From Globodera rostochiensis (taxonomy: Eukaryota > Nematoda > Chromadorea > Rhabditida > Heteroderidae): 64,000 bases of DNA. The notes under the pieces were generated by a model that ran no database searches, was not told the origin of the DNA, and was given only the letters and a program-made list of their open reading frames with translations. The stretch lies in the NCBI GenBank assembly GCA_018350325.1, contig JAEVLN010000009.1, positions 641,388-705,387 on the forward strand. Direction: 5' to 3'. Shown in pieces: positions 1 to 11,976 of this stretch (its first letter is position 1; every line of letters starts with the position of its first letter). A program made the position numbers and the translations under genes.

Positions 1-992
1 CTGTGAAACAATGCGCCCTCAAGGCGAAACTTCAAGTTTTGGTCAAATTCCCAAATTTTGTACCCTTTTTCACTTTCATTAATTGCTCCATTCAGTGGTA
101 AATTGAACAAATTTGAGTACATTTCATCAAAATCAACATATTTTGTGGCTGTAATTGAACAATATTTATATTCACAAATTTTTAATTATTTTTAATAAAA
201 ATTTTATTAATTTATGGAACCAAAGTTTTTAGCTCTTTTTAAAATAAGTAATAACTTCTTGATAAAGCAATGATGCAGAGCAAATGGAGAACAAGTAAAA
301 AAAGCATTTGTTTGGCATTCATTGAGAGTTCTAAATTTGCAAACTTGTTAATATCTTGGACAAGACTAGTTTAAGCCGAGATTTTGTTACCCTACCCGAT
401 TTTTGGATAAACCCCAATTTTATTTGAATGGCAAAGCTAAAGATTGATTGAATTTGAAAAACCATCCGATTTTATAGCCTTGCACCCGGTAAAAAATGGT
501 TTGAATTTTAATATATATAAATATATATACATAGCATATATATATATATATATATATATAATTAATATGGAAAATCCAACAACTCATTTGCTGCAAAGGA
601 AGGAAGTCAATTGATTAATGGAAAAAAATATTATGATTTTCACGTGAATCCAAAAGAGAAATAATATTTTGTAAAATAAATTTGTTTGTTATGTAATTTT
701 TCAACTCGTTGATATTTTTGGGTTAATTCCTAAAGATTATTTAAATACTTAAATAATGGCATTTTGTCAGCTCAGCTCACTTTCATCAACTGTTACTTTG
801 TTTGTCGGATGATTTTCCATGTCGCTCTATTTGTCACTAGGGTTCGGGAAAATGGCTTTTACCCGGCCAAAATTCATAAAGAAGTTCAAATTTTAAAATA
901 ATCTTTTTAATATCTATAAAACAAGATTTCCAAGAAAAAATTCTGAAAAGGTACATCTACGCCCAAAAAAAAGATGGTGATTTGGAGTCCAT
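1..992. other. AT-rich non-coding sequence with a TA microsatellite
   Basis: I see no supportable gene here. The stretch is AT-rich with many stops in all frames. An imperfect TA-dinucleotide tract lies at about 510-562. Confidence 0.6.
510..562. repeat. TA microsatellite
   Basis: Imperfect run of alternating T and A, interrupted near 530-536; the last uninterrupted block is more than 20 bases. Confidence 0.9.
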
Positions 993-1370
993 TTGCCCAT
1001 AAACTCGGGTACTTGCGTTTCTGAGTACCCGTCCGCACCCTATTTATCACCAAATGTCTCGGATCTGCGCTTTTCGACAACAGAAAAACTGGAAATTATC
1101 GAGTTCAAGATCAAAATAATGATTAAAACCCAGTTGGAAGAGTTCGAACAGGCCGAAGATGAAATATGCACCCTTAAGAATGAAATTTTGGTGACAAATT
1201 TGTCAATTTTTTGGTTTACACAATTTTTTTTTTAATTTTCAAGACGTCGCCGTCGGACTCAACCTCAAAAGCATTTTTGAAACAATTTTGTTTATTATAA
1301 TTTTTTTGAACAGAGAATTAGCATTTTATGAAAAAAAAATTCCAGCAAACAAAGGAGGAACAGGAATCCT
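993..1370 (+). CDS. Possible coiled-coil protein fragment (two exons)
   Basis: Weak candidate. A frame open from about 993 reads a Ser/Pro-rich segment, then a Glu/Lys/Ile-rich stretch with heptad character. A GT donor at 1202 and an AG acceptor at 1312-1313 join it in phase 2 to a second segment that keeps the charged helical character. No start codon or upstream exon could be placed. The frame runs straight into a TAGGG-type repeat end near 1389, so this could be a gene broken by an insertion or chance reading. I do not recognise the family. Confidence 0.25.
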
Positions 1371-1379
1371 AGATCCCAT

Positions 1380-1600
1380 CCCTCAAACTAGGGTTGGGCC
1401 CCGTCCCCAAACTCCGACTTTTTTTGGGTGGGGATTTCGTCCCCGATCCCGACTTTTTGAATTTTTCGGGGTTTTTGTTGGAAAAGCCCGATCCGCGTAA
1501 AAATTTTTTTACCCAAACCAAAAAAAAATGACCTTTTTTCTGAACCAAAAATGCACCCCTAAAGATCGAGATTTTCCAAAAAAAAAATTTTACTTTTAAT
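1380..1600. repeat. G/C-rich TAGGGTTG-type repeat end
   Basis: A TAGGGTTG terminus at about 1389 leads into repeated CCCCGA/CCCCGT words, like the hAT-type MITEs elsewhere in the window. I could not place a matching opposite end, so it is called a solo or truncated copy. Confidence 0.45.
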
Positions 1601-2508
1601 TTTTTTATAAAATTTCCAAAACATGCGAAAAATATTATATTTACAATTTTGAGAGGAAAATTATAAAGAGTGCGGAATTTTAAGGTTTACACGCATAAAG
1701 TGACTGGTTTTGACAGTTTTAGCACTTTTTATGTTTTGGCATTTTTTGGGTGTTTTGGACAATGAATTTAACGTTTAGTCAAAATAAATGCGAGCTCTAT
1801 TTATACTTTTATTTTCATTTCATTTTATTTGGCTAATAATATTTTATGCATTTCAAGTATGAAGTCACCTGACCCGGGTTTTGCGCGCCCTCCCTGGAGA
1901 AGGCGCTTCCAAAAATTAGGGTAAACCCATAAGCGTCCCCCTGCACGGAAACCTTTAGTAAAAGGCGAAAGATTTCATCGTCCGAATACAGAGGGACCAG
2001 GGATAAACGTAAAGAGGATTTGTGGGCCATTTGTGCAAAGTTTTGAGGGGATTCTTTATGGGTTGCAAAAAGGGAAGGAAAGAGGGCAGAATTCCCCTTG
2101 TTTTCTCTTTTTGTATAGCCTCTTTCTCTTTCCCAGTGTCTAATATCTCTTTCTCTAAACTCCCATTAAAAAATATTCTGCGCTCTCTTTCCTTTCCTTG
2201 CTGACAAAGAGCAGAGAAATGGGGAATGGAAGAGAACACACAGCAAGACGCGGCGATTGAAAAGAGAAACAGAGGTGAGTTTGTCGTTTTGCCTTCCCTC
2301 ATTTGCACCCCATCTGAAAATTGTCCATATTCTCCAATTTAGTCATTCCTTTTCCCGTGTCTTTTAGCCTTGCGCTCGGGCAATACAGCGAGCAATGAGG
2401 CTTAGCCGAGCTGCTGTTATTGCTGATTGAAAACTTTTACCAATTACCCGCCTGGGCCTGCGAAAGCGGTGCCCTGTGCAATTTTTGGACAGCCTTTTGG
2501 GGCTTAAA
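1600..2508 (+). mobile_element. Long-TIR element, partial copy (one terminal repeat plus sub-terminal sequence)
   Basis: Positions about 1856-2508 match, in the same orientation, the right terminal repeat of the central element at 61025-61683 and, inverted, 58186-58850 and 21037-21720. Positions about 1600-1855 match inner sequence seen inverted at 24985-25150 and again near 30930-31110. The outer end is the word GGACAGCCTTT..GGGGCTTAA. Open frames here (for example minus 1955-2308) are conserved between copies only where the DNA is, and they shift at indels, so I do not call them genes. Confidence 0.75.
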
Positions 2509-2818
2509 AGCATTTTGTGATGGACGCTCATCGGCACCGTGGCGCCTCTGCCGCATCTAAAAATACGTTCCAAATGAGTAAAAGAGATAATTAACCCCTG
2601 CGATTTATGCCAAATCGTTTGATTGCAATAAAAAGGGATATTATGCAAAAATTTATTTGATTCAGGTTTATGTCATTTCAATTTGGAATCTTTGCTTTTT
2701 TTATGTAAAATTTATAAAAAATCACAAATCTTTAATAAAACGAATTGTTTAGTCGCAGGATTTTGCCTTTACTATGTTTCAATTTAGGTATTTCTTTCCT
2801 TTTAACGCTCCTATGTAA

Positions 2819-3090
2819 GGCTGTCGGTCTCAAATAATTTTCGGTTAACCGAAACCGATAACAGAACCGACCCTTTCTGTTTCAAACCGAACCGAAACTT
2901 TCGGTTTCAACCCGAACCGAACCGAAACCGAACCGAAGTTTTCGGTTTTAATGCCACAATTTATTTTATTTAGTCAAAAATTCAAATTAGTGAACCCAGA
3001 AAGTCATATTTCGTGTCGTTTATTAGAACCGAACCGAACCTTTCGGTTTCAACCCGAACCGAATCGAAACCGAACCGAAACTTTCGTGAT
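2819..3090. repeat. CCGAA/TTCGG simple-repeat element
   Basis: Dense reiteration of CCGAAC, CCGAAA and the complementary TTCGGTT words, broken by a short AT-rich spacer at about 2945-3020. It resembles the interiors of small fold-back elements elsewhere in the window. Confidence 0.7.
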
Positions 3091-3099
3091 TTAGTAAAG

Positions 3100-3660
3100 T
3101 CAAACAATCTTAATTATGAAGCAAACATCAAATGCTATAAAACATCAATAGGCTTTCGCACTGGCGGCGGAGCTTTTTTAAACCGGGAGCTGGTAACGAT
3201 TGGCAGTGCCATAAAGAATGTTGGAAACACTGAGTATGTTGGGCCACTATATACGAAAATTGAGCCGGATTTGCTCAAATATGCTCACTGATCAGAGCGA
3301 CCCAACGGCGTTTATTCAAACAACGAATTCGCTTTCAAAACGAATGGCAGAGCATATTAATTAGTAATTTAATCGGAACAAAAAAAAAAGGTTCTACCAA
3401 AATATTTCATGCCCGACAAATTTCACCGATTCTCTAAAGAAATTCAGATTGGTTACTTTTATTTTGGTGGAAGAGATCTGATTTTTGCATTTGGAAATGC
3501 ATATAACAAAGAACACCATCGCAGCATTTCGATTCCAATTTACGAAATTGAATTAAGTTCGGAATGCGAGGATGGAATTATCCTTATTAGTTGTACGTTG
3601 TCATCTAAATACGTAAATCTGGAAGTCGCGCAGTTTGTTTCTCCAATACGACGAGTTTAA
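3100..3660 (+). pseudogene. Unrecognised short coding-like segments
   Basis: Two open stretches, about 3100-3291 and 3409-3660 (83 codons from ATG), have balanced amino-acid composition and look more like coding sequence than their surroundings. Stops and a frame change separate them, and no clear splice pair joins them. I do not recognise either. They may be remnants of a gene, or the second may be a small hypothetical ORF. Confidence 0.25.
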
Positions 3661-3743
3661 TTATGACATTGACCACGAAACCGTTGAACCCGCTGAAGTC
3701 GGATAAATGCATCAACTGGACATAACGAAGCCAGCAACTTTCC

Positions 3744-3753
3744 TTTATTTATT
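3744..3753 (-). promoter_or_regulatory. Poly(A) signals for the CUL3 gene
   Basis: Two overlapping AATAAA hexamers on the minus strand, about 110 bases beyond the CUL3 stop codon at 3862-3864. Confidence 0.55.
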
Positions 3754-3861
3754 TAAAATATTCTAAATTGTTATTATTATCCTACAATTTAAATGTTAAA
3801 AAATGGTTAATTTATAGTAATTCTCTCGGTTTTCCTCCGTTCTTCTTTTCACATTTGTGCA

Positions 3862-6800
3862 TTATGCCAAATAGGCATACATCTTCAAGTTGCTTTTGTC
3901 GCGTTCCAAATATTCCCTTTCGGTCAGCGACTCCAAACACTTTTTGATGCACGACGGGTCGGGCAAGAAGCGCGTCTTCAATTGATTGGCCACCTGATGA
4001 AGGAAAAAACAGAAATACCAATACAAATTGGAGAAACTTCTTCAACATTGTCCCCTCCCCTCCCCCCTCTCACAAAAGGGTGCGCTGTTCCCCCCCCCCC
4101 CTCCCCCGGCCGGTTTAAAAAACCATAACTCTGTTCTTAGTCAACCAGTCTTAAATCTTAGCACTATTCAAAAGCTCCAAGTCTTTAGAATATTTGTGAA
4201 ATAAGCTAATCGATCAAATAGCTTGCAAAAATGTTACACAGACTACTGATCTCGAACATTTTATTTTCTGACATTCTCAATGGTTAATGAGAATTTAGTC
4301 CGTTAATCATTAATTCTACAGCATTTAAGGTGGTTGTCAAAGAAAGCAGTTCTGATGTTTGGAAGGCATCAAAAACCGCTCGGGGAGGGGGGGGGCAAGC
4401 AGTGCCGCTCCCATTTTTGTACTCTTCCAAATCCAAACAAAAAAAGCATTTTCGTTGTCCCTAGCCGACCTCAGCGACGAGGTCGTCGTGAAGCAGCTTC
4501 TTGCGCGTCTTCATCACGCGCACAATCGCCGCCTCAATCGCAAGCTTCCTATCATTGTCAACCTGTCAATTGGAAAAAAACCGGTCAATCTCTGGGGTTT
4601 AAAGCTCTGGGGTTTAAAGCAATTAAATAAAAACACTTTCGCGCGTGTGTCTGATCGCTCCGACTCCGTCTCTCCGCGATCGGAAACCATTTGAATTTTG
4701 ACGCGCATCAATTTGGAGCTGAACTGATCGTTAACGCAAAATTCATCTGCGGACTCTGAACAATTTAGCAAAATTTGTTATTTTATTTTAACAAAATCTC
4801 ATGCCAATGTCTTTGGCTGTGCCATGCCGACACAAAATCCGTTGGGATTGCTTTGACATCGACAACGCTTGCAGGCATCGTTTCAGCTCCCTATCCGGAA
4901 CTTGTGTTTCTTTCAGTAGTTGCTGAAAAGTAATGGGAACAGTTTGTACTAACGAGCTAATCATCCGAGATGCTTATGAGCTTGGGGAACCTCGTAGGTC
5001 ATTTTGGCTCGATGATTGAAGCGCACCAACAGACACATCATGTAGGTGGTGACCGTCAGAAGCTTCTGCTGCTCTTCTCTCCAACTCATGGCGGGAGCAG
5101 ACTTTGACGAGAAGGAGCTGCGCATAGCATCACCAGTCTCCTGCTGCTGCACAAACGAACAAATGCAAATTCAGAAAAATAACGAACCAATTTATTTATA
5201 AGAAATTTAGATAAAGCAAAAATTACGTCAGCAGCGACGATGCAATTTGTCTTTGTTGGACCAGTTGGGTAGAAGAAGGCTGCCACGTCGGCCATGCCGA
5301 GTCTGGGGTTCAGTGTAATTTTGCGTCCGTTGTGCTTTCCAAGATAAAACTGCTCGAATTGCCGGAATGCCTGCTCCGCCGACCGGGGAAGTGTGCACAT
5401 CGGCGTCTGATTGGTGGTCCAGATCGAGCTGGTCAAAACTCGAACAGACAGGTCGAGTTCTGTCGGATTCTTAAAATTACAAAAAAATGTGAAATTGCTT
5501 TGAGATGTTGTGTTCACGCTATAGTCGTTCATGATGGTGTTGGACAGTTCAATGTCCAAGAACATTCTCTCAATTTTGGATGTGAAATGCGTCCCGCACT
5601 CCGGCTTCAGCTTGGAGATCACCGATTTTTCCGCGTCTACCGACACATTCTTCTGCAGCAACAACCGCTTCGCCAAATGCTGTTTGTAGTACTTCTCGAA
5701 CATGTCCTTCTCCCGTAAAAGTCGGAACAATGCTAGCGCCCTGCTTAACACCACTTCAATTTCATTTTCGTCCAACTAAAAACTGTCCGTCTCATAAAAA
5801 GCAACAAAAAAGATGAAGCATTTACCATTCGTGTGCCCTTCTTCAACGTATCATCAATGTAAAGAGAAAGGTATTCAGCCGCTTTTGGGCTTAGGTTAAG
5901 AAAGTGTTCCAAGTCGGACTGTATCCGATGCATGAACTCTCGATCGTTGTCGAAAGCTTCGGTCAGAAAACGGTCCAAATGCTCCTTGAGTTTGATCAAA
6001 TTCTGCAATTTGAGGGACGTATGGCAATTTATATGCACCAAAAAAGGGACAAATATTCAGATATGAATTTTTTCACAAAATGCTCCAAAACCTCAAAAAA
6101 TATGCGAAATTTCGCTTCAAAGTTTTGCGAAAAATTGAAAGGAATATAACCTGAATAAAAGTGATCGGATTCAGCACATCGCCAACTGCTTCTGATACCT
6201 CTCCCGGTTGTTGTTGGTGTTTGGTGTGGTCACTGGCAATAGCGGCGATTCCTTTTGTATGTAAAAATCTGCTCATTGTATTTTCCATTGTTTTGTGCCC
6301 ATTTGGCACCCGTCTGAGCAAGTCGTACAGACAATGCAAATCTCAAAAAGGTGAAGGAAGTTGTTGTGAATTGTGCCAAATCCCCTCAGGGCATATACCA
6401 CCGATCCGGTCATTGCGCAACATGAAAACCATGCTCGAGTCTTCCAGTTCCACAATCGGTGACATATTTCTTGAAATGACCTCCTCGTATAACATCTTAA
6501 AAAACAGTTATACGATGCAATGTTCGAATTCAAGTTATGGAATTAACACTAAATTTAATTCCAAAGAAGCCTCAAATTAAATTTTATTGTTTTTAATCCA
6601 GAATTACAAAAGTCTTTTAATTCAAAATTTTAATAACTGAAGCAAACAAAAATATATAATTTTTCAAAAAAAGCCCACTTTAATCATTTTCTCCGCTGTG
6701 ATTTGGTCCAAACAGCACTCTATCCGTTGCACATTCTCAGCCAAAACTTTGATCACTTTTTGCTCGTAAATGCAGGCGCCGTTCTCAGCCCGCAAAATTT

Positions 6801-8773
6801 GGTTGGCGTGCCGGCAAAAACTGGCCGTTTTTCTCAAGCAAAGGCCCTCAAATTGGTGCTCGTAATAGTCACGGCCGAACGTGCTCAACTCGATCAACAT
6901 TTGGCAAACATTTTTCATGTCAATCCTGCACAAATTGCAACAAAAAGTTGAAATTAATTTGGTATACTTTTGCATTTTTGGACATCAAACAAAGGTGCCG
7001 GGCAAAGAGTTTCAATTCATTATTAATAATCTAATAGACCTCTCTAAATAAATCAACAATTTTGAATATTTTTTCTTCACCCAATTTATTTCCCCAAAAG
7101 CTTTAGACTTTAAGTCAAATTTATTTTAATAAAACTCGAAAGAAAATAGGAGGGATCATTAATGCCAATATTTATATAGAATAAAAAACTTGAAATATTA
7201 TAAATATGGAATAAAAAATATGCTATAAACATTTACAGCTCAGACCGAGGCAATTAGGGAATATGGTGTTTAACCGTTTTGTTTATCTTCAATTAAAGTC
7301 TTAATTAACAAACCATTCGGAAATGTTCTTCTGACGATGCAGCGAAAGCATTCCAATAAACGTTGCCTTCAACTGTTCATTTATGACCGGGTATTCGACA
7401 ATTTGTTCACGGAAAATGCGCATTCCAAGTTGGCGAACAGTTTCAATGTTTGGTTTGGTTATGCGACGATCAAAGTACAAAAGAATGTCTTTGATCATTA
7501 TCTGAAACAAAATCAAAACTTTTCACAGAACACGAAAATTTTAAAAAATTATAACGAAATGTAAATTCTTACAATTTTTAAAATTTAATTTTTTTTTACC
7601 AATAAGTCTAAATTTAAGCTTTAAATGTTTACGTTTTATTTGCTTACAACTATTTAATATTTAAAAACGAAAAGAATTCAAAAAAGTTAGGTCGCCGGAT
7701 CCCTATTTGGTTTGAAAAACTAGTTCTTGCTTCAAATCCGGCCCTCTTTAACTAGGGTTGGACGGGACCGGGACCAGTACTGAAATAGTCTATATTTCCA
7801 TTTGGGTACTGAAATTTAGTCCGGTTTTCTAAATTCCTTTAAAATCCCCTTAAGCATTTTTTTCTTCTTGTTTTGTCCAGTAGTCCCGGTTTTTTTGATT
7901 GGGCACAAAATTTAGTCCCGGTTTTTCCATAAGTCCCGGTTCCGTCCAACCCTAACCTTAACAGATTAGCACAAAGATCTGGCAGCTCCGTAGGCTCCGC
8001 CGTTTTTAATTTAGAAAATTTAACCATTGATTTGGAGTAATCAGTCCAAACGCGGTTCAAAATTTCGAAGAAGCAGCGAGCTTTTATCGACTCGACCACG
8101 GCTTCTCGTATCTGAAAGAATGCAAAAAATAGTCAAAATGCATTCACTGAACCAATACAATAATAATACTCTGGTCTGTAAATGTTGATTGATCAATTCC
8201 TTGAGGCCTTCATAAAGTGCGTCTCCGTGGTTGAACAAAACCTGAATTTCAATATTTTTGAAATCCTCTAACGATTTTGTGTCGTCTTTTAACTTTTAAA
8301 TATAAAGCAACGTCAATTATTGGATACAACTCACAAAAAATTGTAATAAAAGAATTTAGAATTTGTTACAAAAATTGATGCTTATTTCCCCAAGAAAAAG
8401 ATTCAAAAATTTACATTCCACTCTCAAAAAAGAATTTGCAGCGGTAAAATTTTTGATTTTTCGACCAAATGTGCGAATTCTGATTAGGGATTCGGAATTG
8501 GGCAAAATGGAGGTCAGCCTCGGATTCTACGTCCCCGAAAACCCTATACAAACCCTTTTGCCAACTTTTTTTTGAAAAATGGAGCTTAAACTTAAATGCT
8601 ACCGAAAAAGCTACATAAAATAACAGAATTATGAATTGATCTACCATTGTGTAGGCAATGCGATAAAGCTCTTCATAAGGATGACTTGATGTGCATTTTA
8701 GCAGAAGTTCTTCAATTGCCTTCTTGAGCACTTCCCAGTGTTTATATGGCTTTGCAATAAAATCATCCCTTAA
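3862..8773 (-). CDS. cul-3: Cullin-3 (scaffold of CUL3-RING E3 ubiquitin ligase)
   Basis: Cullin scaffold of a RING E3 ligase that pairs BTB adaptors at its N-terminus with RBX1 at its C-terminus. Exons in coding order: 8645-8773, 8170-8241, 8025-8111, 7314-7501, 6679-6925, 6402-6495, 6151-6341, 5826-6002, 5227-5775, 4991-5146, 4805-4922, 4637-4755, 4470-4562, 3862-3993. All phases agree and give about 783 residues. Landmarks matching CUL3 rather than other cullins include [45 protein letters not shown], the winged helix, and the neddylation segment [10 protein letters not shown] around residue 727. The protein ends YAYLA, as this family does. The exon 4805-4922 to 4637-4755 junction stays in frame only with a GC donor. 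The large exon carries a few extra residues after NTIMNDY relative to animal CUL3. The first coding exon (start Met) is not resolved; it should lie at or above about 8780-8870. Ortholog assignment is from family memory. Confidence 0.93.
7753..7954. mobile_element. hAT-like MITE inside a CUL3 intron
   Basis: Terminal inverted repeats TAGGGTTGGACGG and CCGTCCAACCCTA bound a ~200 bp element rich in CCCGGT words. The flanking 8-mers TCTTTAAC and ACCTTAAC match at 6 of 8 positions, as expected of an ageing target-site duplication. It lies in the 8024-7502 intron. Confidence 0.75.
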
Positions 8774-8879
8774 CTTTTTTTAAAATTTAAAATTGTGATC
8801 CAATCTTATGAACTAATTTAAAAAAAGATAAATGTGACCCACCTCCTCCACCACCAAGAATGGGTTTTAGTGCACATTT

Positions 8880-10514
8880 TAATAAAATAACAAATGAATA
8901 AAGAGAATATTTGAAGAATTTTTTGGAATTTTAAAGTGCATTGACAACTGACGAAAAGCCGAATGATGTGCCACAATTGAATGGATTTTTATTTGTTTTG
9001 CAAAGTGGCTAAACGATTCAGTTCCATTTGATCTGTAATAGGTATGACTTTACGCATCCCAACACATGGAAATTGGGGAGCGAACGTTTGGGCACCGCCG
9101 CTTTTGGCCCGTGGGGTCTTTTTTCACTTTCACATCTTACAATGTTTTTAAATCACTGATTTAGGGCATTTTTTAATCAAATACGGGTTTCATTATTTTT
9201 AAGTAAGTGCTGCCGCCCTTTCAGGGCCCCAGTTCAGTGCCGCCAGTCAAAAATAGTTTTTTTTTGCCTTTTTATTTTTAGTGATCGGAATAAATATGAA
9301 CTAAAAATCGGAAAAGGAAAAAGTTCGATAGTATCAAAACTTTCTCTCGTTTGGCGTTCTCTCTCACCTTTTTCAACAATAAAAAAAGCATCCCGCACTT
9401 CGATACGCTTAACTTCATTTGTATACGGCGGATCCCTCTCAAACTTTAACCATCTCTTGAGAACAAATTAATGCATCCATTAATGCATCATGGCAAAAAG
9501 AAAATTATTGTGCAAGAATAATTGTTCGAAATCTAGTACCATTCGAAAGCCCTTAATTCGTAGAAGCTATTTGTAAGCAAGAGCTAAGCAATTGGTTAGC
9601 TCTCAAGAAGGTTATCCCCAAAAATGCTAAATCGACGAAATAGTGTGCAAAAGTGAGAGGGACGGTTAGACACACTAGAGTAACGAGAAAGAACGTGTAA
9701 AACTGGGGGTGCATCCCTGCAGTAGTATGCAACCCATAGAACTATTGTATTACCTTATTGGGGAACTGACTAATCAATTCACCAAAAATTAACAATTGAA
9801 TGGAGGGGATTCGAACCCCCACTCATTTTTTTTTGTTGAAAAGCACACAGACCACTAGGACAAAATTTAAATCTTTTCTGAACTAGAGGCCCAAAATCGA
9901 ATCGCTGTGTTGGTGCACTGATTACAAATTCGTCAATACATAGAAAATAAAATAGAATTTAAAGCGTTCCCAAATCCTCCAACCATTGTAATTTGATTGA
10001 ATTTTGACTAAAAGCCCCCATATGGTTTTGCAAAGTTTGAGGAGCCATAACTTTTTTCATAGTGCTTTTCGCACAAAATTTTTTGCAGATTCGTGCTCAG
10101 CTCGATAAGAGGAGTCGATTGGTATATGATTCGTCTAATGTTGGTTCCAAATCTCTTAACAAATTGAGTCAAAATTTCAAAGCGGCGCCAGGCACTTTAT
10201 TTAATTTTGATTTAATATCGAATTTGATGCTTTTTGGTGCTCAATGATGTTTTTTTCACGTTCTGATGATGCTTTCAAAAATTTTGAGATTGGAACCGTT
10301 GCTAAATATCCGTCCACCGACCGCTTTTATTTGTTTATTAGTCTGTTCTGTACTCATCAATTTCGACCAACTCGAGATTATCTATTAGGTTATTCGGAAT
10401 GGCAACTAAAGTTAGTTTGACTGCTCCTTTTTTAAATATCACTTTAAAAATATTTTTTGACAATTCAATCTTCTTGGAACATATCGAATTGGGCCAATTT
10501 CTGTTGTCCACTTC
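8880..10514. other. Intergenic, repeat-bearing
   Basis: Between the CUL3 5' end and the 3' end of the binding-protein gene. It holds a dispersed repeat at about 9320-9700 (related to the intronic copies near 18600-18910 and 20400-20580), a tRNA-like sequence at 9800-9868, and a copy of the GGCGCC/TTGCAAATCTC repeat near 10140-10200. No gene is supported. Confidence 0.5.
9800..9868 (-). tRNA. tRNA-like sequence, probably a pseudogene or tRNA-derived repeat
   Basis: The minus strand carries a good B-box/T-arm (GGGGGTTCGAATCCCC) and an A-box-like TCCTAGTGGTCTG about 40 bases earlier. The anticodon region is mostly a run of A and I cannot fold a convincing anticodon stem or acceptor pairing, so a functional tRNA is unlikely. 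Confidence 0.3.
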
Positions 10515-11976
10515 TTAATGCGGCAACGCCTTGTCCGGAAAGATGCCGGGGTATCCTGGCGACGGAGGGCCTTGTGCCTCCCCGAGGAACAAGAAAAGTT
10601 GATGCCGAAAGCGTTCAGCGGCCTCGCGGTCCTCCAGGAAGTCAGCAAAAGCCTTGTGGCTGGTCAAATGCGGGTACTCCCAGCTTCGACGATAGCCAGC
10701 CGGCGCCGGAACGTCCGTTCTTACGGACCAAAAGAACGACCACTGATTGGCCTTTAGAAAATTTAACTGAGCATAAATTCTCAAATAAAAACTTAACCCT
10801 TAAATTTGTCTACAAAAGTATGATAATTAAATTATTTGAAGAGCATAAATAAAATGTTTTAATTATTGCGATACCTGCGATTTCTTGTCCAGACTCCAAT
10901 TCATGTAGAGTTTTGCTGCCTCCGGATGCTTTGCATCTTTGAAAATTGCTGCCTGTTGGGCCCAAACGACAAATGGGTCCTTCTTCGGCAGAACAAAACG
11001 TGAGACCGTCGTATTGTCTGGTATCAGCAAGCCGACGGTGCTCATCGTTGCCAACGCTGTGCCATTCTCGACCAAGTCCGCCGGGGCTTCGGTTCCTCGC
11101 ACCCAGATGGGCTCTTGCTTGGCAAGTTTGATCACCCATTCCAAGCCATACTTGTCCACAACCTTTGTGTTTGTTTGTTTTATTTGGTTAAATATCCAAA
11201 CTAAACCAAAAGACCTGCTTGAACCAGAACAACACTGCATCATCATCCGTTGGGTATGTGATGACCAATTTTTTGCCTGCAAATTGCGGCTTCAAATAGT
11301 CGGCTGCCTCGCGTGGCCATTCGCTTTGATTTGGCACCAGCTTACTGTTGACAACGTTGCTGAACGAAAAGACTACAATGCCGGTAAAATAGCCGTCCGA
11401 GTCACGGTAGTCCTTATAGATGGCATTCCATCCTGCCGGTTTGTACGGCATCAGAACTCCCATTTCTTTCCAACGAGGAAATTCATGCAAGCTTTGGAGC
11501 TGAACCACATCGGGCACAAGTGAACGTTTTGCAAGCTGAGTGAAAACAAGTATCGAAGTGAGTCAAAAATGCATTTGGAATTTTTGTTGCCAAACACTTA
11601 CCTGATAGTCAATTCTTGGCACATGGAACTTCGAATAGTCGACCACCACGTCCATCGTAATGTTTGGAAAGCGTCGCTCAAAGGCCATTTTGGTCCAGTC
11701 CAGTTGGCCCGCTGTGTCCCCTCCGGCGTACACAATCACTCGGCCACCTTCCTTCAACGCTGCAGCGTACAACTGGTCCAGTGTTCGCCTCTCTTCTCGA
11801 ATTTTGGGTTTTGAATGTACGCTTTTAGGCTTATATTGCTGCTCTTCATTGGATGATAAGGACGATGAAGAATCGTTGTCCCAGAAGTCGTGCCACTTCC
11901 AATGACTGTCAACGATTTGAAGTTTGAAGAGCACAAAGAACAACGTGAACAAAGCATTCATGTAAATGGTTTTCAT
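10515..11976 (-). CDS. Secreted periplasmic-binding-protein-like (PBP2/AfuA type) protein, candidate horizontally acquired gene
   Basis: Exons 11602-11976, 11215-11535, 10875-11162, 10515-10751 splice in phase 0 throughout to about 406 residues. An N-terminal hydrophobic segment (NALFTLFFVLFKLQIVDS) looks like a signal peptide, followed by a Ser/Asp linker. From about residue 65 the protein resembles ABC-type Fe3+/solute-binding proteins (type 2 periplasmic fold): a lobe-I start with GGRVIVYAGGD, then VPDVVQLQSLHEFPRW, DDDAVLFWFKQ and WVRGTEAPADLV. Those families are bacterial, with relatives in fungi; a free-standing binding protein in an animal has no ABC permease to serve, so its role here is unknown (ligand capture outside the cell is a guess). 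Introns of 52-123 bp argue against bacterial contamination. Its neighbour on the same strand is also foreign-looking. Confidence 0.8.

Noticed and set aside
1955..2308. Repeated ~110-codon frame with a hydrophobic start, found in several copies (for example 58387-58665, 60946-61476)
   Set aside because: It lies in the terminal repeat of the mobile element, and reading frames change at indels between copies, so protein-level constraint is not supported.
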